Shown one piece after another: positions 25,316-34,051 of a stretch of 64,000 bases of DNA. Under the pieces are notes generated by a model that saw only the letters and a list, made by a program, of their open reading frames with translations, was not told where the DNA came from and searched no databases. The number at the start of each line of letters is the position of its first letter. Positions within the stretch are counted from its first letter, which is position 1. The stretch is from positions 1 through 64,000 of the forward strand of contig CAZRQL010000008.1 of the NCBI GenBank assembly GCA_964602415.1, given 5' to 3'. This DNA is from CAZRQL01 sp964602415 (lineage in GTDB: Bacteria > Bacteroidota > Bacteroidia > Cytophagales > Flammeovirgaceae). Both the position numbers and the translations under genes were made by a program.

Positions 25316-26041
25316 TTATTGCACTATCAACTTACGGTGATGGGTGTTTGAACCGTAAGTTACTTTAACAACATACTCGCCTTTGGGCAAACTCCCCAAC
25401 TCATGGGTGTACCGCCCTGCAACCTGCTCAACGGTTTGACTCTTCACCAAATCCCCCCTGAGGTTGTAAACTTCGATGGTTACTTGGGTGCTATGGTCAA
25501 GTTGGTACTCTACAAAAACCCGATCCACAGCGGGATTGGGGTATAGCCTGACACTTGAAGAATCGGTCGGCAAAAAATTGTCGTCTTTTGGGTCTAAGAG
25601 CAAAAATCCCACAGCCGAAAACAATCGCTCCAATCTATGCTTTCCGGCTCGCGGGTGCCGACGCTCGCCTGTTCTTGATTGGTCAATTGTTTCCTTGATG
25701 TGATTGCGCCATTGCTCGCGTTGGGGAGCGATTTCTTGCAAAAGAACTTGGATAGACTCGTAATAACGGTATGCCATGGCTGAGGCTTCCAGTAGCAACT
25801 TTTCGCGCTCGGGCTGCCGGTCAGCATCTTTCTTCCAAGCCCCGCGAAGTTCCTTTCTGAGTTCGGCCAACCGCTCTTTGTCTTGCACGCTCAACCGCTC
25901 TTCCAATTTGAGCCGTTGGGCTTTGAGTACGGGCATGACTTGATTTTTTATGTAAGCCCTTAGCTGCGGCGATTTAGGCTCATCAAAAGAGACAAGCAAA
26001 AACAAAACAGACAAAAACCAAATTGATTGTTTTAGTTTCAT
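25316..26041 (-). CDS. Small secreted helical protein with T9SS type A sorting domain
   Basis: 241 residues: signal peptide (MKLKQSIWFLSVLFLLVSF), a charged helical region of about 110 residues (KLEERLSVQDKERLAELRKE, then QREQWRNHIKETID) with a Spy/CpxP-like pattern, a short linker, and a C-terminal T9SS type A domain starting VRLYPNPAVDRVFVEY and ending GEYVVKVTYGSNTHHRKLIVQ. It is thus exported by the type IX system. The helical domain might be a periplasmic or surface chaperone-like module; this is by pattern only. Confidence 0.82.
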   Translation of the reverse strand: MKLKQSIWFLSVLFLLVSFDEPKSPQLRAYIKNQVMPVLKAQRLKLEERLSVQDKERLAELRKELRGAWKKDADRQPEREKLLLEASAMAYRYYESIQVLLQEIAPQREQWRNHIKETIDQSRTGERRHPRAGKHRLERLFSAVGFLLLDPKDDNFLPTDSSSVRLYPNPAVDRVFVEYQLDHSTQVTIEVYNLRGDLVKSQTVEQVAGRYTHELGSLPKGEYVVKVTYGSNTHHRKLIVQ

Positions 26042-26118
26042 TGTATTAAATTTTGCTCATTTGACTGCCCCAATGCAAAAGGGTTTAAAATAGCCATCAA
26101 CCAAGCCAACTTGTTTTT

Positions 26119-26126
26119 TATATTTG
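26119..26126 (+). promoter_or_regulatory. -7 element (TATATTTG) of the membrane protein gene at 26136
   Basis: Exact TAnnTTTG match ending nine bases before the ATG, likely the promoter of the 26136-28266 operon. Confidence 0.6.
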
Positions 26127-26135
26127 CAATAAAAA

Positions 26136-26759
26136 ATGCTTTTACAACTCCTGATAGTGCTTATTGCGGGTGTACTGGCTCTGTTGGTTTCAAAAATAGG
26201 GCTTTATCCTCAGAACAGTAAACTCAAACTGGTCAAACAGATACTGTTGGGCTGTTTGGCTGCGCAAGTTTTAATAGGGCTTTGGTGCATCGCCGATTTG
26301 CGCTATTACAAAAAAATAAGGGACTACGTTCCCCCCAAAAGCCTGTCTGAGTTTAAAAAAGGTCAGGTCATCACTTTTGAAGGTATTGTGGCGCATGACA
26401 ATATGGCCGATGAATATTTTGCTGTGCGCTACGGTGTAGAGGGCAGGTTTGTCCCCAACCCTATGTTTGTGCATTTGGAAAATGATATTATCAAAGTATG
26501 GAAAGAAGGCCGTTTGGAGGTGTCCAATTGGAAAAAAGAAGCCGATGGTAACTATCTGGAGCGCGGGGACTATGTGGTCATAGAAGGGGTAATCGAAGAC
26601 AAACATTCGGTAGTGGCCAAGTCTATCGTGCGGGGCAATTACATGCGCTTTGTCAAACATGAACTCCAATACATTTGGTTTAATTATTTTTTATTGATTT
26701 TAATAACCGTTACCCTTACCTATACAGGTTTTCAATATGCAAGAAGTTTTACCTTTTAG
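26136..26759 (+). CDS. Hypothetical membrane protein
   Basis: 207 residues, not recognised by family. Two hydrophobic segments at the N-terminus (MLLQLLIVLIAGVLALLVS and ILLGCLAAQVLIGLWCIA), a central beta-rich soluble region of about 120 residues (KGQVITFEGIVAHDN to GDYVVIEGVIEDKHSVVAKSIV) with an OB-fold-like pattern, and a C-terminal hydrophobic segment (IWFNYFLLILITVTLTYTGF). Its 3' end overlaps the start of the NAD(P)HX repair gene by 23 bases, so the two are an operon. Confidence 0.75.
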   Translation: MLLQLLIVLIAGVLALLVSKIGLYPQNSKLKLVKQILLGCLAAQVLIGLWCIADLRYYKKIRDYVPPKSLSEFKKGQVITFEGIVAHDNMADEYFAVRYGVEGRFVPNPMFVHLENDIIKVWKEGRLEVSNWKKEADGNYLERGDYVVIEGVIEDKHSVVAKSIVRGNYMRFVKHELQYIWFNYFLLILITVTLTYTGFQYARSFTF

Positions 26760-28266
26760 CCATAGAAGCAAAGTTTTCTCTGCCGACCAACTGCGCGAAT
26801 TGGACAGGCAAACCATCGAAAAATTGCAAGTGTCTCCCGCTGAGTTCATTGAGCAGGTTGCCCTGAGGCTTTGGGAAAAAATAGTTGCCAAATATGGAAT
26901 AAATCAATACTACACGATTTTTTGCGGCACCGGCAACAACGGCAGTGATGGTTTGGCATTGGCCGGTCATCTACACAAACTCACCCGCACCCAAGTAGAG
27001 GTTTTTTGCGTAAAAACCTCCAAACAGCCTACCGATGAGTTCAATGCCTTATTGCCAAAAATGCCCTTTCCGGTGCAATGGATAGAATCCGACAGCCTTT
27101 TTGAAATCGGCGGCAGTGTGGTGGTGGATTGCCTGTTGGGAAGCGGCACAACAAGACCCGCTGAAGGACTTTTGGCGCAAGTGATTGAAAAAATCAACGC
27201 CTCCGGCAAAACCATCGTGAGCATAGACGTAGCCTCAGGGCTTTACACAGAGGGAAATTTGGGTGGAGCAGTTGTAAAACCTCATTTGACACTGAGTTTG
27301 GAAGCTATGAAGCCCGCATTTTTTTATGCTGAAAATGAACCTTATACAGGTGAGGTACACATAGTGGAAATCGGTCTAAACACCCAAGCCAAAGAATCCA
27401 TCGCCGCAGATACTTTTTTTGTGCATCCCTACGACTTACAAAAACTGCTCAAGCTCAGGTCTAAGTTTGCCCACAAGGGCACGTTTGGCAAAGCACTGCT
27501 TATAGCCGGAAGCCGCACCATGTCAGGGGCGGCGGTGCTGGCGGCTTTGGGATGCCTTCGCTCGGGCGTAGGGCTGCTCAACGTACACTCTACCCAAACC
27601 CATGCTTTGCCCCCTGAAGTCTTGACCTCACAAGACCCCAACCCTGACCATTGGTCTATCGTGCCCCGCGACTTCCACAACTACACGGCCATCGGGGTAG
27701 GCAGTGGCATAGGCACACATGGCCAAACCCTCACAGCACTGGAAGCCACCATCGAACTGATAGAAAACCGCCCCCTCGTGCTCGATGCCGATGCACTCAA
27801 CTTATTGCATGCCAAACTTTTAGAAAAATTAAAACCCAACACCATCCTTACCCCGCATCCAAAAGAATTTGACCGACTGACCAAAGGACACAAAAGCAGC
27901 CGCGAGCGCATAGAGACGGCCAGAGAATTTGCCGTAAACAACAGTCTGATTGTATGCTTAAAGGGTGCTTACACAGCCACTTGCTTGCCGTCCGGCAGGG
28001 TCATCTTCAACAGCAGCGGAAACCCGGGCATGGCTACTGCGGGCAGTGGCGACGTACTGACGGGGGTGATACTGGGGCTGTTGGCGCAAGGATACCCACC
28101 CCAGCAAGCCGCTGTGTTGGGGGTCTATCTGCACGGTTTGGCAGGGGATATTGCCGCCGAAAACCAAAGTCAAGAATCACTCATTGCCAGCGATATTGCC
28201 CACAGCTTAGGTCAAGCCTTCGGTCGGCTACGCAGCTACAAACAAGAAGAGCAGGGCAATTGGTAA
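26737..28266 (+). CDS. nnr: Bifunctional NAD(P)H-hydrate epimerase / ADP-dependent NAD(P)H-hydrate dehydratase
   Basis: Metabolite-repair enzyme of 509 residues. The N-terminal domain (YjeF_N) has FCGTGNNGSDGLALAGHL at about 67-84 and epimerises R- and S-NAD(P)HX. The C-terminal domain (YjeF_C/CARKD) has GNPGMATAGSGDVLTGV around 427-444, the ADP/ATP-binding signature, and dehydrates S-NAD(P)HX to NAD(P)H. The fused arrangement is common in bacteria. It is the second gene of an operon with the membrane protein upstream. Confidence 0.95.
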   Translation: MQEVLPFSHRSKVFSADQLRELDRQTIEKLQVSPAEFIEQVALRLWEKIVAKYGINQYYTIFCGTGNNGSDGLALAGHLHKLTRTQVEVFCVKTSKQPTDEFNALLPKMPFPVQWIESDSLFEIGGSVVVDCLLGSGTTRPAEGLLAQVIEKINASGKTIVSIDVASGLYTEGNLGGAVVKPHLTLSLEAMKPAFFYAENEPYTGEVHIVEIGLNTQAKESIAADTFFVHPYDLQKLLKLRSKFAHKGTFGKALLIAGSRTMSGAAVLAALGCLRSGVGLLNVHSTQTHALPPEVLTSQDPNPDHWSIVPRDFHNYTAIGVGSGIGTHGQTLTALEATIELIENRPLVLDADALNLLHAKLLEKLKPNTILTPHPKEFDRLTKGHKSSRERIETAREFAVNNSLIVCLKGAYTATCLPSGRVIFNSSGNPGMATAGSGDVLTGVILGLLAQGYPPQQAAVLGVYLHGLAGDIAAENQSQESLIASDIAHSLGQAFGRLRSYKQEEQGNW

Positions 28267-28452
28267 AGAACAAAGTCGCCGCCCCCAATCAACGGCATCG
28301 GGTCAAGGATTAGAAAAAATCTGATTATGAAATAAGTTATAATCTGATTTTCAATATTTTAAAAAAAATATTTTTCCAATTGAAAAAAAATATTGGATTA
28401 TGAAACTTTTTTTATTGGTTTACGTTGTGTACTCGTTTGATGATTTACCTAC

Positions 28453-28740
28453 ATGAAAAAGAAAACTGTTATCGTGGTGGATACTCGCTGTTACCAGTGT
28501 GGGATGAGTAGTACCGACACTTTTTTGGAGCGTGTTAAAGGCACGGATTTGTATGTGTGTGAGTATTGTTCACCTCCCTCATCTACCGAATCCTTTAAGT
28601 CCAAAGAAGAAGAAGAAGACACCGAAATTGATGGTGAGGAAGACAACGACTCAGGGATGATAGGCGGCGGCTTTGGCTCATCGCGCTCTTCGGGTGGGCG
28701 CAACAGCGACTACGACGGCTATGGAGATGATGACTACTGA
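28453..28740 (+). CDS. Small zinc-ribbon-like protein with acidic, glycine-rich tail
   Basis: 95 residues. Two cysteine pairs, CYQC (C13, C16) and CEYC (C36, C39), form a likely zinc knuckle. The rest is disordered: an acidic run (KSKEEEEDTEIDGEEDND) and a Gly/Ser/Tyr/Asp tail ending YDGYGDDDY. The ATG at 28453 follows a 186-base leader rich in A and T. A hairpin terminator directly follows the stop. No known function; the fold could bind nucleic acid or protein partners. Confidence 0.72.
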   Translation: MKKKTVIVVDTRCYQCGMSSTDTFLERVKGTDLYVCEYCSPPSSTESFKSKEEEEDTEIDGEEDNDSGMIGGGFGSSRSSGGRNSDYDGYGDDDY

Positions 28741-28769
28741 AATAAAGCCCCTTCGCGGGGTTTTATTTT
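28741..28769. terminator. Bidirectional hairpin terminator
   Basis: AATAAAGCCCC (28741-28751) and GGGGTTTTATT (28757-28767) pair with one G-T wobble around a short TTCGC loop, followed by TT. It separates the convergent small zinc protein and GT2 genes and serves both. Confidence 0.8.
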
Positions 28770-29491
28770 GCCCATAAATTGTATTTGGCAATACAAAAAA
28801 TAGCTCTCAAACCATCTTTCCAATTGATTTTTTTCCCGTCTGCATAGGTTCTTCCGTAATAGGAAATTCCCACCTCATAAATCCTGATGCCTTTGATACG
28901 GGCAACTTTGGCTGTAACCTCCGGCTCAAATCCAAACCGTTTCTCTTTGAGTTCCATAGACTTAATAATGTCGCTCCTAAAAAGTTTGTAGCAGGTTTCC
29001 ATGTCGGTGAGGTTCAAGTCGGTGAAAGCGTTTGAGAGAAATGTCAAAAATTTATTTCCGATTGAGTGCCAAAAAAACAAAATCCGGTGCGGATTGCCGC
29101 CCATAAACCTCGACCCATACACTACGTCTGCAAAGCCATCGAGCACAGGTTTGATGAGTAGGTTGTATTCGGCAGGGTCGTATTCCAAATCGGCGTCTTG
29201 TATGACGATGTACTCTCCTGTCGCGTGCTTGATACCGGTATGAAGTGCCGCTCCTTTGCCTTGATTGACAGGGTGTTCGAGGTAGGTAATGGGAAAAATG
29301 GGATTGGCTAATTTGTACCGCTCAATAGCTCCCTTGGTGTCGTCTTGGGAGGCATCATTGATGACAATCACCTCTTTTGAAATAGAATCGAGCAACTCAA
29401 CTCGCTTTATCTTATTCAAAATCAAGTGAATTGTGGATTCCTCATTATACGCAGGTATGATGATGGACAGCGTCTTGAATTTGGGTTTCAT
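28763..29491 (-). CDS. Glycosyltransferase family 2, polyprenyl-phosphate hexose transferase-like
   Basis: 242 residues, single GT-A domain like dolichyl- or polyprenyl-phosphate mannosyltransferases. Motifs: SIIIPAYNEESTI at the N-terminus, VINDASQDDT, NQGKGAALHTGI, and the metal site VIQDADLEYDPAEY. The later MGGNPHR and ETCYKLFR segments are as in that clade. There is no membrane segment. It probably moves a sugar to a lipid carrier at the cytoplasmic face. It starts 13 bases after the LamG-OmpA stop, possibly in the same transcript. Confidence 0.87.
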   Translation of the reverse strand: MKPKFKTLSIIIPAYNEESTIHLILNKIKRVELLDSISKEVIVINDASQDDTKGAIERYKLANPIFPITYLEHPVNQGKGAALHTGIKHATGEYIVIQDADLEYDPAEYNLLIKPVLDGFADVVYGSRFMGGNPHRILFFWHSIGNKFLTFLSNAFTDLNLTDMETCYKLFRSDIIKSMELKEKRFGFEPEVTAKVARIKGIRIYEVGISYYGRTYADGKKINWKDGLRAIFCIAKYNLWAK

Positions 29492-29504
29492 AAAAAGTTC
29501 AAAA

Positions 29505-30809
29505 TTAGTAACTCGTAACTTTAAATTCTACCCTTCTGTTTTTTTTGCGCAGTTCTTCGTCTTGTGAGGTAACAATGGGCAAGGCCCCTCCATAGCCTAC
29601 GGTTTTTATTCTCTCAGAATTGATACCTTTGCTAATCAAATACTTAGAAACTGACTCTGCTCTTTTTTCGGACAAAGCTTGGTTGGCTTTTGGGTTGCCT
29701 ATGATGTCGGTATGTCCTGAAATTTCTATTTTGATAGTGGAATTTTCTTTCATCATTTCCACTACGGAATCCAGATAAACAAAAGAACTTGCAGAAAGCT
29801 CCGAACTGTTTTGTTCAAACTCGATATTATTCAACACCACAGACTCATTGATTTTGATGGGGTTAAGTTCAAAATTTTGTTCAAAATAATAAACTCCCTT
29901 GGGTATTCTGTCCACCTTACCAAAATAGCCTTTTGCAGATATATGGATAATTTTATCGCTTGCTTTGGGTTTGATGGGGGCTGTATAGCCTTTTTCGGCG
30001 GTGGCAGTGTACATAACTCCATCAATATCTATTTGAGCGGCTATTTTTTTGCCTGTTTCTCTATCAAAAACAAACCCTTTCATCTCCACCGGGGGCGCGT
30101 CTTCGTAGAGATAGATGATTTCTTGTTCGCTCAAAGCGCGCCCATAAACGAAAACATCATCTATCATGCCTTGAAAATAATTTTGCTCATAGTACCAAGG
30201 CACGTGCTCTCTGCTGGCACTCACCCCCAAAAAAGTGTGATTGGTGGGGTGCTGTTCGATAGTGGCCACTTCGCTGGTCTTGCTTCGGGCTACCGGCTGA
30301 CTGTCCACATAGAGCACAAAATGTTGCCCATCGAAAGTTACTGCAAAGTGATGCCAGCCCGGTGAAAGTGCTGAAATAGAGTACGTAACGTCGAGGCTGC
30401 CGTCAGTAGTTTTGAGAGTTGCAGAAAGTTGGGCAATATTTTTTAAAGCAAGGGCAAAGCCTGCAAATTCGTAGTTGCTAAAAATATGCGCACCGCTTTT
30501 TCCTTGCCAATTGTCTTTCGATGCCCAAAGCGCAAGGGTAAGCCCCTCGGTGGGTTTGAGGCGTTTGGAGTTTCCCAAACTGACGTATTGCTGTTCTCCA
30601 TTCAACTTGATGGCATGTAGGGGGCGATTGAACCGGTCTGCGCCGTATTGAGCACCAATGAGTTTGGCTTGGTGGGTTTTATCAACGGCATTATGGAGTT
30701 TGTTATCAAAAGAAAAATGGCAAAGCAAACCCTTTTCGGGAATTTGGGCACGAACCCAAAAAGAGCTATACACAAGCAAAAAAAGTTGGATTAGTAAATT
30801 GCGCAGCAT
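29505..30809 (-). CDS. LamG-domain OmpA-family outer membrane protein
   Basis: 434 residues: signal peptide (MLRNLLIQLFLLVYSSFWVRA), a LamG/concanavalin-like jelly roll at about 30-230 (LLCHFSFDNKLHNAVD, then WHHFAVTFDGQHFVLYVDS and MIDDVFVYGRALSEQEI), a short carboxypeptidase-regulatory-like region, and an OmpA C-terminal domain at about 320-434 (IEISGHTDIIGNPKANQALS, then KRAESVSKYL). The OmpA part binds peptidoglycan, and LamG suggests glycan or protein binding. It is probably an anchored periplasmic or outer membrane protein. Confidence 0.88.
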   Translation of the reverse strand: MLRNLLIQLFLLVYSSFWVRAQIPEKGLLCHFSFDNKLHNAVDKTHQAKLIGAQYGADRFNRPLHAIKLNGEQQYVSLGNSKRLKPTEGLTLALWASKDNWQGKSGAHIFSNYEFAGFALALKNIAQLSATLKTTDGSLDVTYSISALSPGWHHFAVTFDGQHFVLYVDSQPVARSKTSEVATIEQHPTNHTFLGVSASREHVPWYYEQNYFQGMIDDVFVYGRALSEQEIIYLYEDAPPVEMKGFVFDRETGKKIAAQIDIDGVMYTATAEKGYTAPIKPKASDKIIHISAKGYFGKVDRIPKGVYYFEQNFELNPIKINESVVLNNIEFEQNSSELSASSFVYLDSVVEMMKENSTIKIEISGHTDIIGNPKANQALSEKRAESVSKYLISKGINSERIKTVGYGGALPIVTSQDEELRKKNRRVEFKVTSY

Positions 30810-30852
30810 AAAAACGTATTAACAGGCGCAATTTAGCAAAATGAACGCAATG

Positions 30853-31062
30853 TTACGAGTGTTTTAACTGCTCTTTGAGCATTTTGATAATTTCGTTTTT
30901 GTCGTTGAGTTGGTCTTTGAGCAGTTGGACTTGTTCTTTGAGAAGGCGGTTTTCTTCTTCGAGGTTTATTTTTTCGGATTTGGCCGACTGAAAAAAATCT
31001 TTCTCAAATTTTTCTTTCCATTCGTTTACCTCTTTGAGGATTTTGAAAATTGCGTCATCCAT
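30853..31062 (-). CDS. Small coiled-coil protein
   Basis: 69 residues from the ATG at 31062 (MDDAIFKILKEVNEW). Almost the whole protein is one coiled coil (EEENRLLKEQVQLLKDQLND, then KNEIIKMLKEQL) with leucines at heptad positions. An upstream ATG at 31074 and a longer frame to 31119 are in frame; I chose 31062 on protein shape only, as no clear ribosome site decides it. Function unknown; dimerisation seems likely. Confidence 0.6.
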   Translation of the reverse strand: MDDAIFKILKEVNEWKEKFEKDFFQSAKSEKINLEEENRLLKEQVQLLKDQLNDKNEIIKMLKEQLKHS

Positions 31063-31154
31063 AATGATATACATTTTACAAACAAAACCAATAACAATAC
31101 CAAAAAATGGCTCTGTCAATCTGACAGTTATTTATTTATTTTTAAGTTAAAAGT

Positions 31155-31162
31155 TAAATTTG
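31155..31162 (+). promoter_or_regulatory. -7 element (TAAATTTG) of maf
   Basis: Exact TAnnTTTG match ending three bases before the ATG at 31166. With the usual start about four bases after this element, the A of ATG would be the first transcribed base. Confidence 0.6.
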
Positions 31163-31165
31163 CAA

Positions 31166-31741
31166 ATGTTTACATTACCCTATCGTCTGGTGTTGGCTTC
31201 CGCATCGCCTCGCCGCAAAGAGATTTTGGCGTTGATGGGCTTTGATTTTGAGGTCAGAACCAAAGAAGTTGATGAGAGCGTGCCCGAAGATTTGCCCTCC
31301 AAAGCAGTGCCTGAGTTTTTGGCGCAGACCAAAGCCAAAGCCTACTTCGACGAACTCAAACCCGATGAACTGCTGATTACGGCAGACACGGTGGTCATCC
31401 AAAAGCACCAAATCATAGGCAAACCCACCAGCCGCAAGCAAGCCATCGAAATACTCACGAGCCTTTGCGGAGATGTGCATACAGTGGTTACGGGGGTATG
31501 CCTGACGACCACACAGCGACAAAAGAGCTTTTCTTGCAAATCGAAAGTCCAACTTCGAGATTTAGACCAAAAAGAAATCGAGTTTTACGTGGACAAGTTC
31601 CTACCCTACGACAAAGCCGGGGCTTACGGAGTGCAAGAATGGATAGGCGTGGTGGCTATCAGCAAGATAAAAGGCTCTTATTACAATGTGATGGGCTTAC
31701 CTTCGGATATTTTGTATCACGAACTGAGAAGCTTTGGTTGA
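31166..31741 (+). CDS. maf: Maf-like nucleoside triphosphate pyrophosphatase
   Basis: Hydrolyses non-canonical or pyrimidine nucleoside triphosphates, a house-cleaning and septation-linked enzyme. 191 residues; LASASPRRKEIL near the N-terminus, TADTVV in the middle and YDKAGAYGVQEW in the C-terminal part are family signatures. The ATG at 31166 matches the usual Maf N-terminus; an in-frame TTG at 31160 overlaps the promoter element. Convergent with dxr, 15 bases between stops. Confidence 0.92.
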   Translation: MFTLPYRLVLASASPRRKEILALMGFDFEVRTKEVDESVPEDLPSKAVPEFLAQTKAKAYFDELKPDELLITADTVVIQKHQIIGKPTSRKQAIEILTSLCGDVHTVVTGVCLTTTQRQKSFSCKSKVQLRDLDQKEIEFYVDKFLPYDKAGAYGVQEWIGVVAISKIKGSYYNVMGLPSDILYHELRSFG

Positions 31742-31756
31742 TAACAAGCATTTGTC

Positions 31757-32902
31757 TCATTTCCATTCTTTAGCCAAAGCCCTGACTTCCAAGTCGGTTT
31801 GGATGTAGTCTTGCAAAGACGGGCGGGCTATGAAAGTGGCTTTTTCCATGGATTGTTCGTTGAGATGGGCAATATCCAAAAACCCAATCTCATCCCTAAG
31901 GAATCTTTCAACAGCTATTTCGTTGGCGGCGTTGAGGATGCAGGGCATATTGCCGCCGTAGTCCAGCGCAATAAAGGCCAGATCAAGGTTGCGGAATGTT
32001 TTGCGGTCGGGCGGCTCAAAGTTCAGTGCCGGATAGCGCGCAAAGTCAAAGCGGGGGAAATCATTGGCAAAACGATGGGGAAAAGTCAAGGCAAACTGAA
32101 TGGGCAGCTTCATATCGGGCAGCCCCATTTGGGCTTTCATGCTGCCGTCCCTAAACTGCACAATGGAGTGCAAAATAGACTGGGGATGCACGATGACATC
32201 AATCTGCGAAGGCTTCAAGTCGAAAAGCCAGCGGGCCTCGATGACCTCCAAGCCCTTGTTCATCAAGGTGGCAGAGTCTATGGTGATTTTTGCGCCCATT
32301 TCCCAGTTGGGGTGCTTGAGGGCTTGGGTCTTGGTAACGTGTTGGAGTTCGGCTTTGGTTTTGCCTCTAAAAGGGCCTCCCGATGCGGTGAGGTAGATTT
32401 TTTCTATCTCGTTGTCTTCAAGGCATTGGAAGATGGCCGAGTGCTCGGAATCCACGGGGTAGATGGCTGCGCTGCACTCACGGGCCTTTTGCATGACCAG
32501 TTCCCCTGCCACCACCAGCGTCTCTTTGTTGGCCAAAGCAATGGTTTTGCCTGATTCTATGGCGGACAAAGTAGGCATAAGCCCCGCATAGCCCACCATG
32601 GCGGTCAGTACCACGTCGGCCATGTCTTGCTTGAGCAAATCGCACAACTCATCATGCCCGCAAACGACCTCTATCGGCAAACCTTGAAGGGAGTTTTGTA
32701 CAGCCGCAAAATGGTCAGGGTTGGTGATGGCCACAAAGGGCGGTAAGTATTTTTTGGCCTGCTCCACCAGCGAACCCACATTGTTGCGGGCGGTAAGCAA
32801 CACCACCTCGTAGCTTTCGGGGTAGCTGTCAATGACTTGCAAGGCTTGGGTGCCTATCGAGCCGGTAGAGCCTAAGATAGCCACTCTCTTTTTTATACTC
32901 AT
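31757..32902 (-). CDS. dxr: 1-deoxy-D-xylulose 5-phosphate reductoisomerase
   Basis: NADPH-dependent conversion of DXP to MEP, the committed step of the non-mevalonate isoprenoid pathway. GSTGSIG at residues 11-17 is the NADPH loop; NKETLVVAGELVM and PVDSEHSAIFQCL are active-site motifs, the latter with metal-binding Asp and Glu. I start at the ATG at 32902 (381 residues); a longer frame to 32935 would add 11 unrelated residues. It follows the GNAT gene after 14 bases in a three-gene minus-strand operon. Confidence 0.95.
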   Translation of the reverse strand: MSIKKRVAILGSTGSIGTQALQVIDSYPESYEVVLLTARNNVGSLVEQAKKYLPPFVAITNPDHFAAVQNSLQGLPIEVVCGHDELCDLLKQDMADVVLTAMVGYAGLMPTLSAIESGKTIALANKETLVVAGELVMQKARECSAAIYPVDSEHSAIFQCLEDNEIEKIYLTASGGPFRGKTKAELQHVTKTQALKHPNWEMGAKITIDSATLMNKGLEVIEARWLFDLKPSQIDVIVHPQSILHSIVQFRDGSMKAQMGLPDMKLPIQFALTFPHRFANDFPRFDFARYPALNFEPPDRKTFRNLDLAFIALDYGGNMPCILNAANEIAVERFLRDEIGFLDIAHLNEQSMEKATFIARPSLQDYIQTDLEVRALAKEWK

Positions 32903-32916
32903 CGAGAAAATTATTT

Positions 32917-33348
32917 TTAAGGATACAATTTGCAATTGATCCAGCCCAAATCAAAGGAAGTGCCGTATTTTTTGTAGAACTCAATAGCCGGCTCATTCCA
33001 ATCCAACACCTGCCAATGCAATTTGCCGACTTGTTGGCTGCGGGCTTCATTCAAAATCGCTTCAAACAATTGAGAACCAATACCCTGTCTTCGTTTGTCT
33101 TGCTTGACCACAATATCGTCCAAATACATAGACCTGCCTTTCCAAGTGGAATAACTAAAAAAATAAATGGCCGCCCCTACAATTTGGTCGTCTTGCTCTG
33201 CGACAAAAAAATGATAGCTGCCCCACTCTTTTCGCATCTTCTCAGGTGAATTGAGGACTTCCTGCGGACTAAGCTCATAGGCCGCCAACTCACAAATCAA
33301 ATCAAAAACGGCGGGAATATCTTGCTGAGTTCCTTTGCGTACTGTCAT
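32917..33348 (-). CDS. GNAT N-acetyltransferase, diamine acetyltransferase-like
   Basis: 143 residues. The acetyl-CoA loop KQDKRRQGIGSQL (about 82-94) is the GNAT motif A. YFFSYSTWKGRSMYLDDIVV is close to the equivalent segment of spermidine/spermine acetyltransferases, suggesting a polyamine or thialysine substrate; this is inference. The ATG overlaps the stop of the upstream gene by one base (TAATG), and dxr follows, so all three are translated from one transcript. Confidence 0.85.
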   Translation of the reverse strand: MTVRKGTQQDIPAVFDLICELAAYELSPQEVLNSPEKMRKEWGSYHFFVAEQDDQIVGAAIYFFSYSTWKGRSMYLDDIVVKQDKRRQGIGSQLFEAILNEARSQQVGKLHWQVLDWNEPAIEFYKKYGTSFDLGWINCKLYP

Positions 33349-33851
33349 TAATCTTCTTCGTAGCTTTCGTCTATTGAAAAGGAATAAACGGTCTGATCAA
33401 GCTCTAACTTACCGCTATTGAAATCATTAACAAACTTAGCAACCACGTCTTTTGTAATTTCGGCAACATTGAGGCAGGCATTGAGTTGGACACCGTCCGG
33501 GGTTTCTTGCCCAATCTCCACAAACTCCTGAACGCCAAACTCTTCGTCTTCTGAAAGCTCGTCAAGCATTTCCTCAAGCATATCAATATGAGGACCGCTT
33601 TGGTCCATATCAAAATCTTCTGCTTTATACTGAGGGTATTTTTTTATGACCCTTTCAATGGCTTCTTCCATCAGATTGAGCATATATTCTGCCTCAAGTG
33701 GATAAAGATAGGCATCGAAAACCACCTCTCTACCTTCATGACTGCCAACGAAAAAGAAAAAAGCCTCTTCGTTGCTCGAATTTTCCTCTTCGTTGTAGAT
33801 GAAATTTTGTTTCCGCTTGGCGCAAAGCTCTTTGACCTTAACAACATCCAT
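33348..33851 (-). CDS. Hypothetical acidic protein
   Basis: 167 residues from the ATG at 33851 (MDVVKVKELCAKRKQN). Strongly acidic, with helical and beta segments (EEAFFFFVGSHEGREVVFDAY, LEEMLDELSEDEEFG) and no signal or membrane segment. Its stop overlaps the GNAT start, giving a hypothetical-GNAT-dxr operon. A longer frame to 33905 exists but adds residues with no clear relation. I do not recognise the family. Confidence 0.65.
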   Translation of the reverse strand: MDVVKVKELCAKRKQNFIYNEEENSSNEEAFFFFVGSHEGREVVFDAYLYPLEAEYMLNLMEEAIERVIKKYPQYKAEDFDMDQSGPHIDMLEEMLDELSEDEEFGVQEFVEIGQETPDGVQLNACLNVAEITKDVVAKFVNDFNSGKLELDQTVYSFSIDESYEED

Positions 33852-34038
33852 AATTTGAGATTTAAGCTCGCAAGATAAACCATCAAATCTGTGGAAAAAA
33901 ATCAAAGCAAAAAAACACCATCCAATACAGAAATAAGCATTTGTTTTTCAAATGCTTGAATAAACCTACTTAGCCTACACCCACAAGTTCAAACGACAAA
34001 AACAATACAAGAACAGCGCGTTTTCCAACAAAATCCCC

Positions 34039-34046
34039 CAACTTTG
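34039..34046 (+). promoter_or_regulatory. Probable -7 element (CAACTTTG) of the metallophosphatase gene
   Basis: Differs from TAnnTTTG at the first base only and ends five bases before the GTG start at 34052. Confidence 0.4.
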
Positions 34047-34051
34047 CATCC

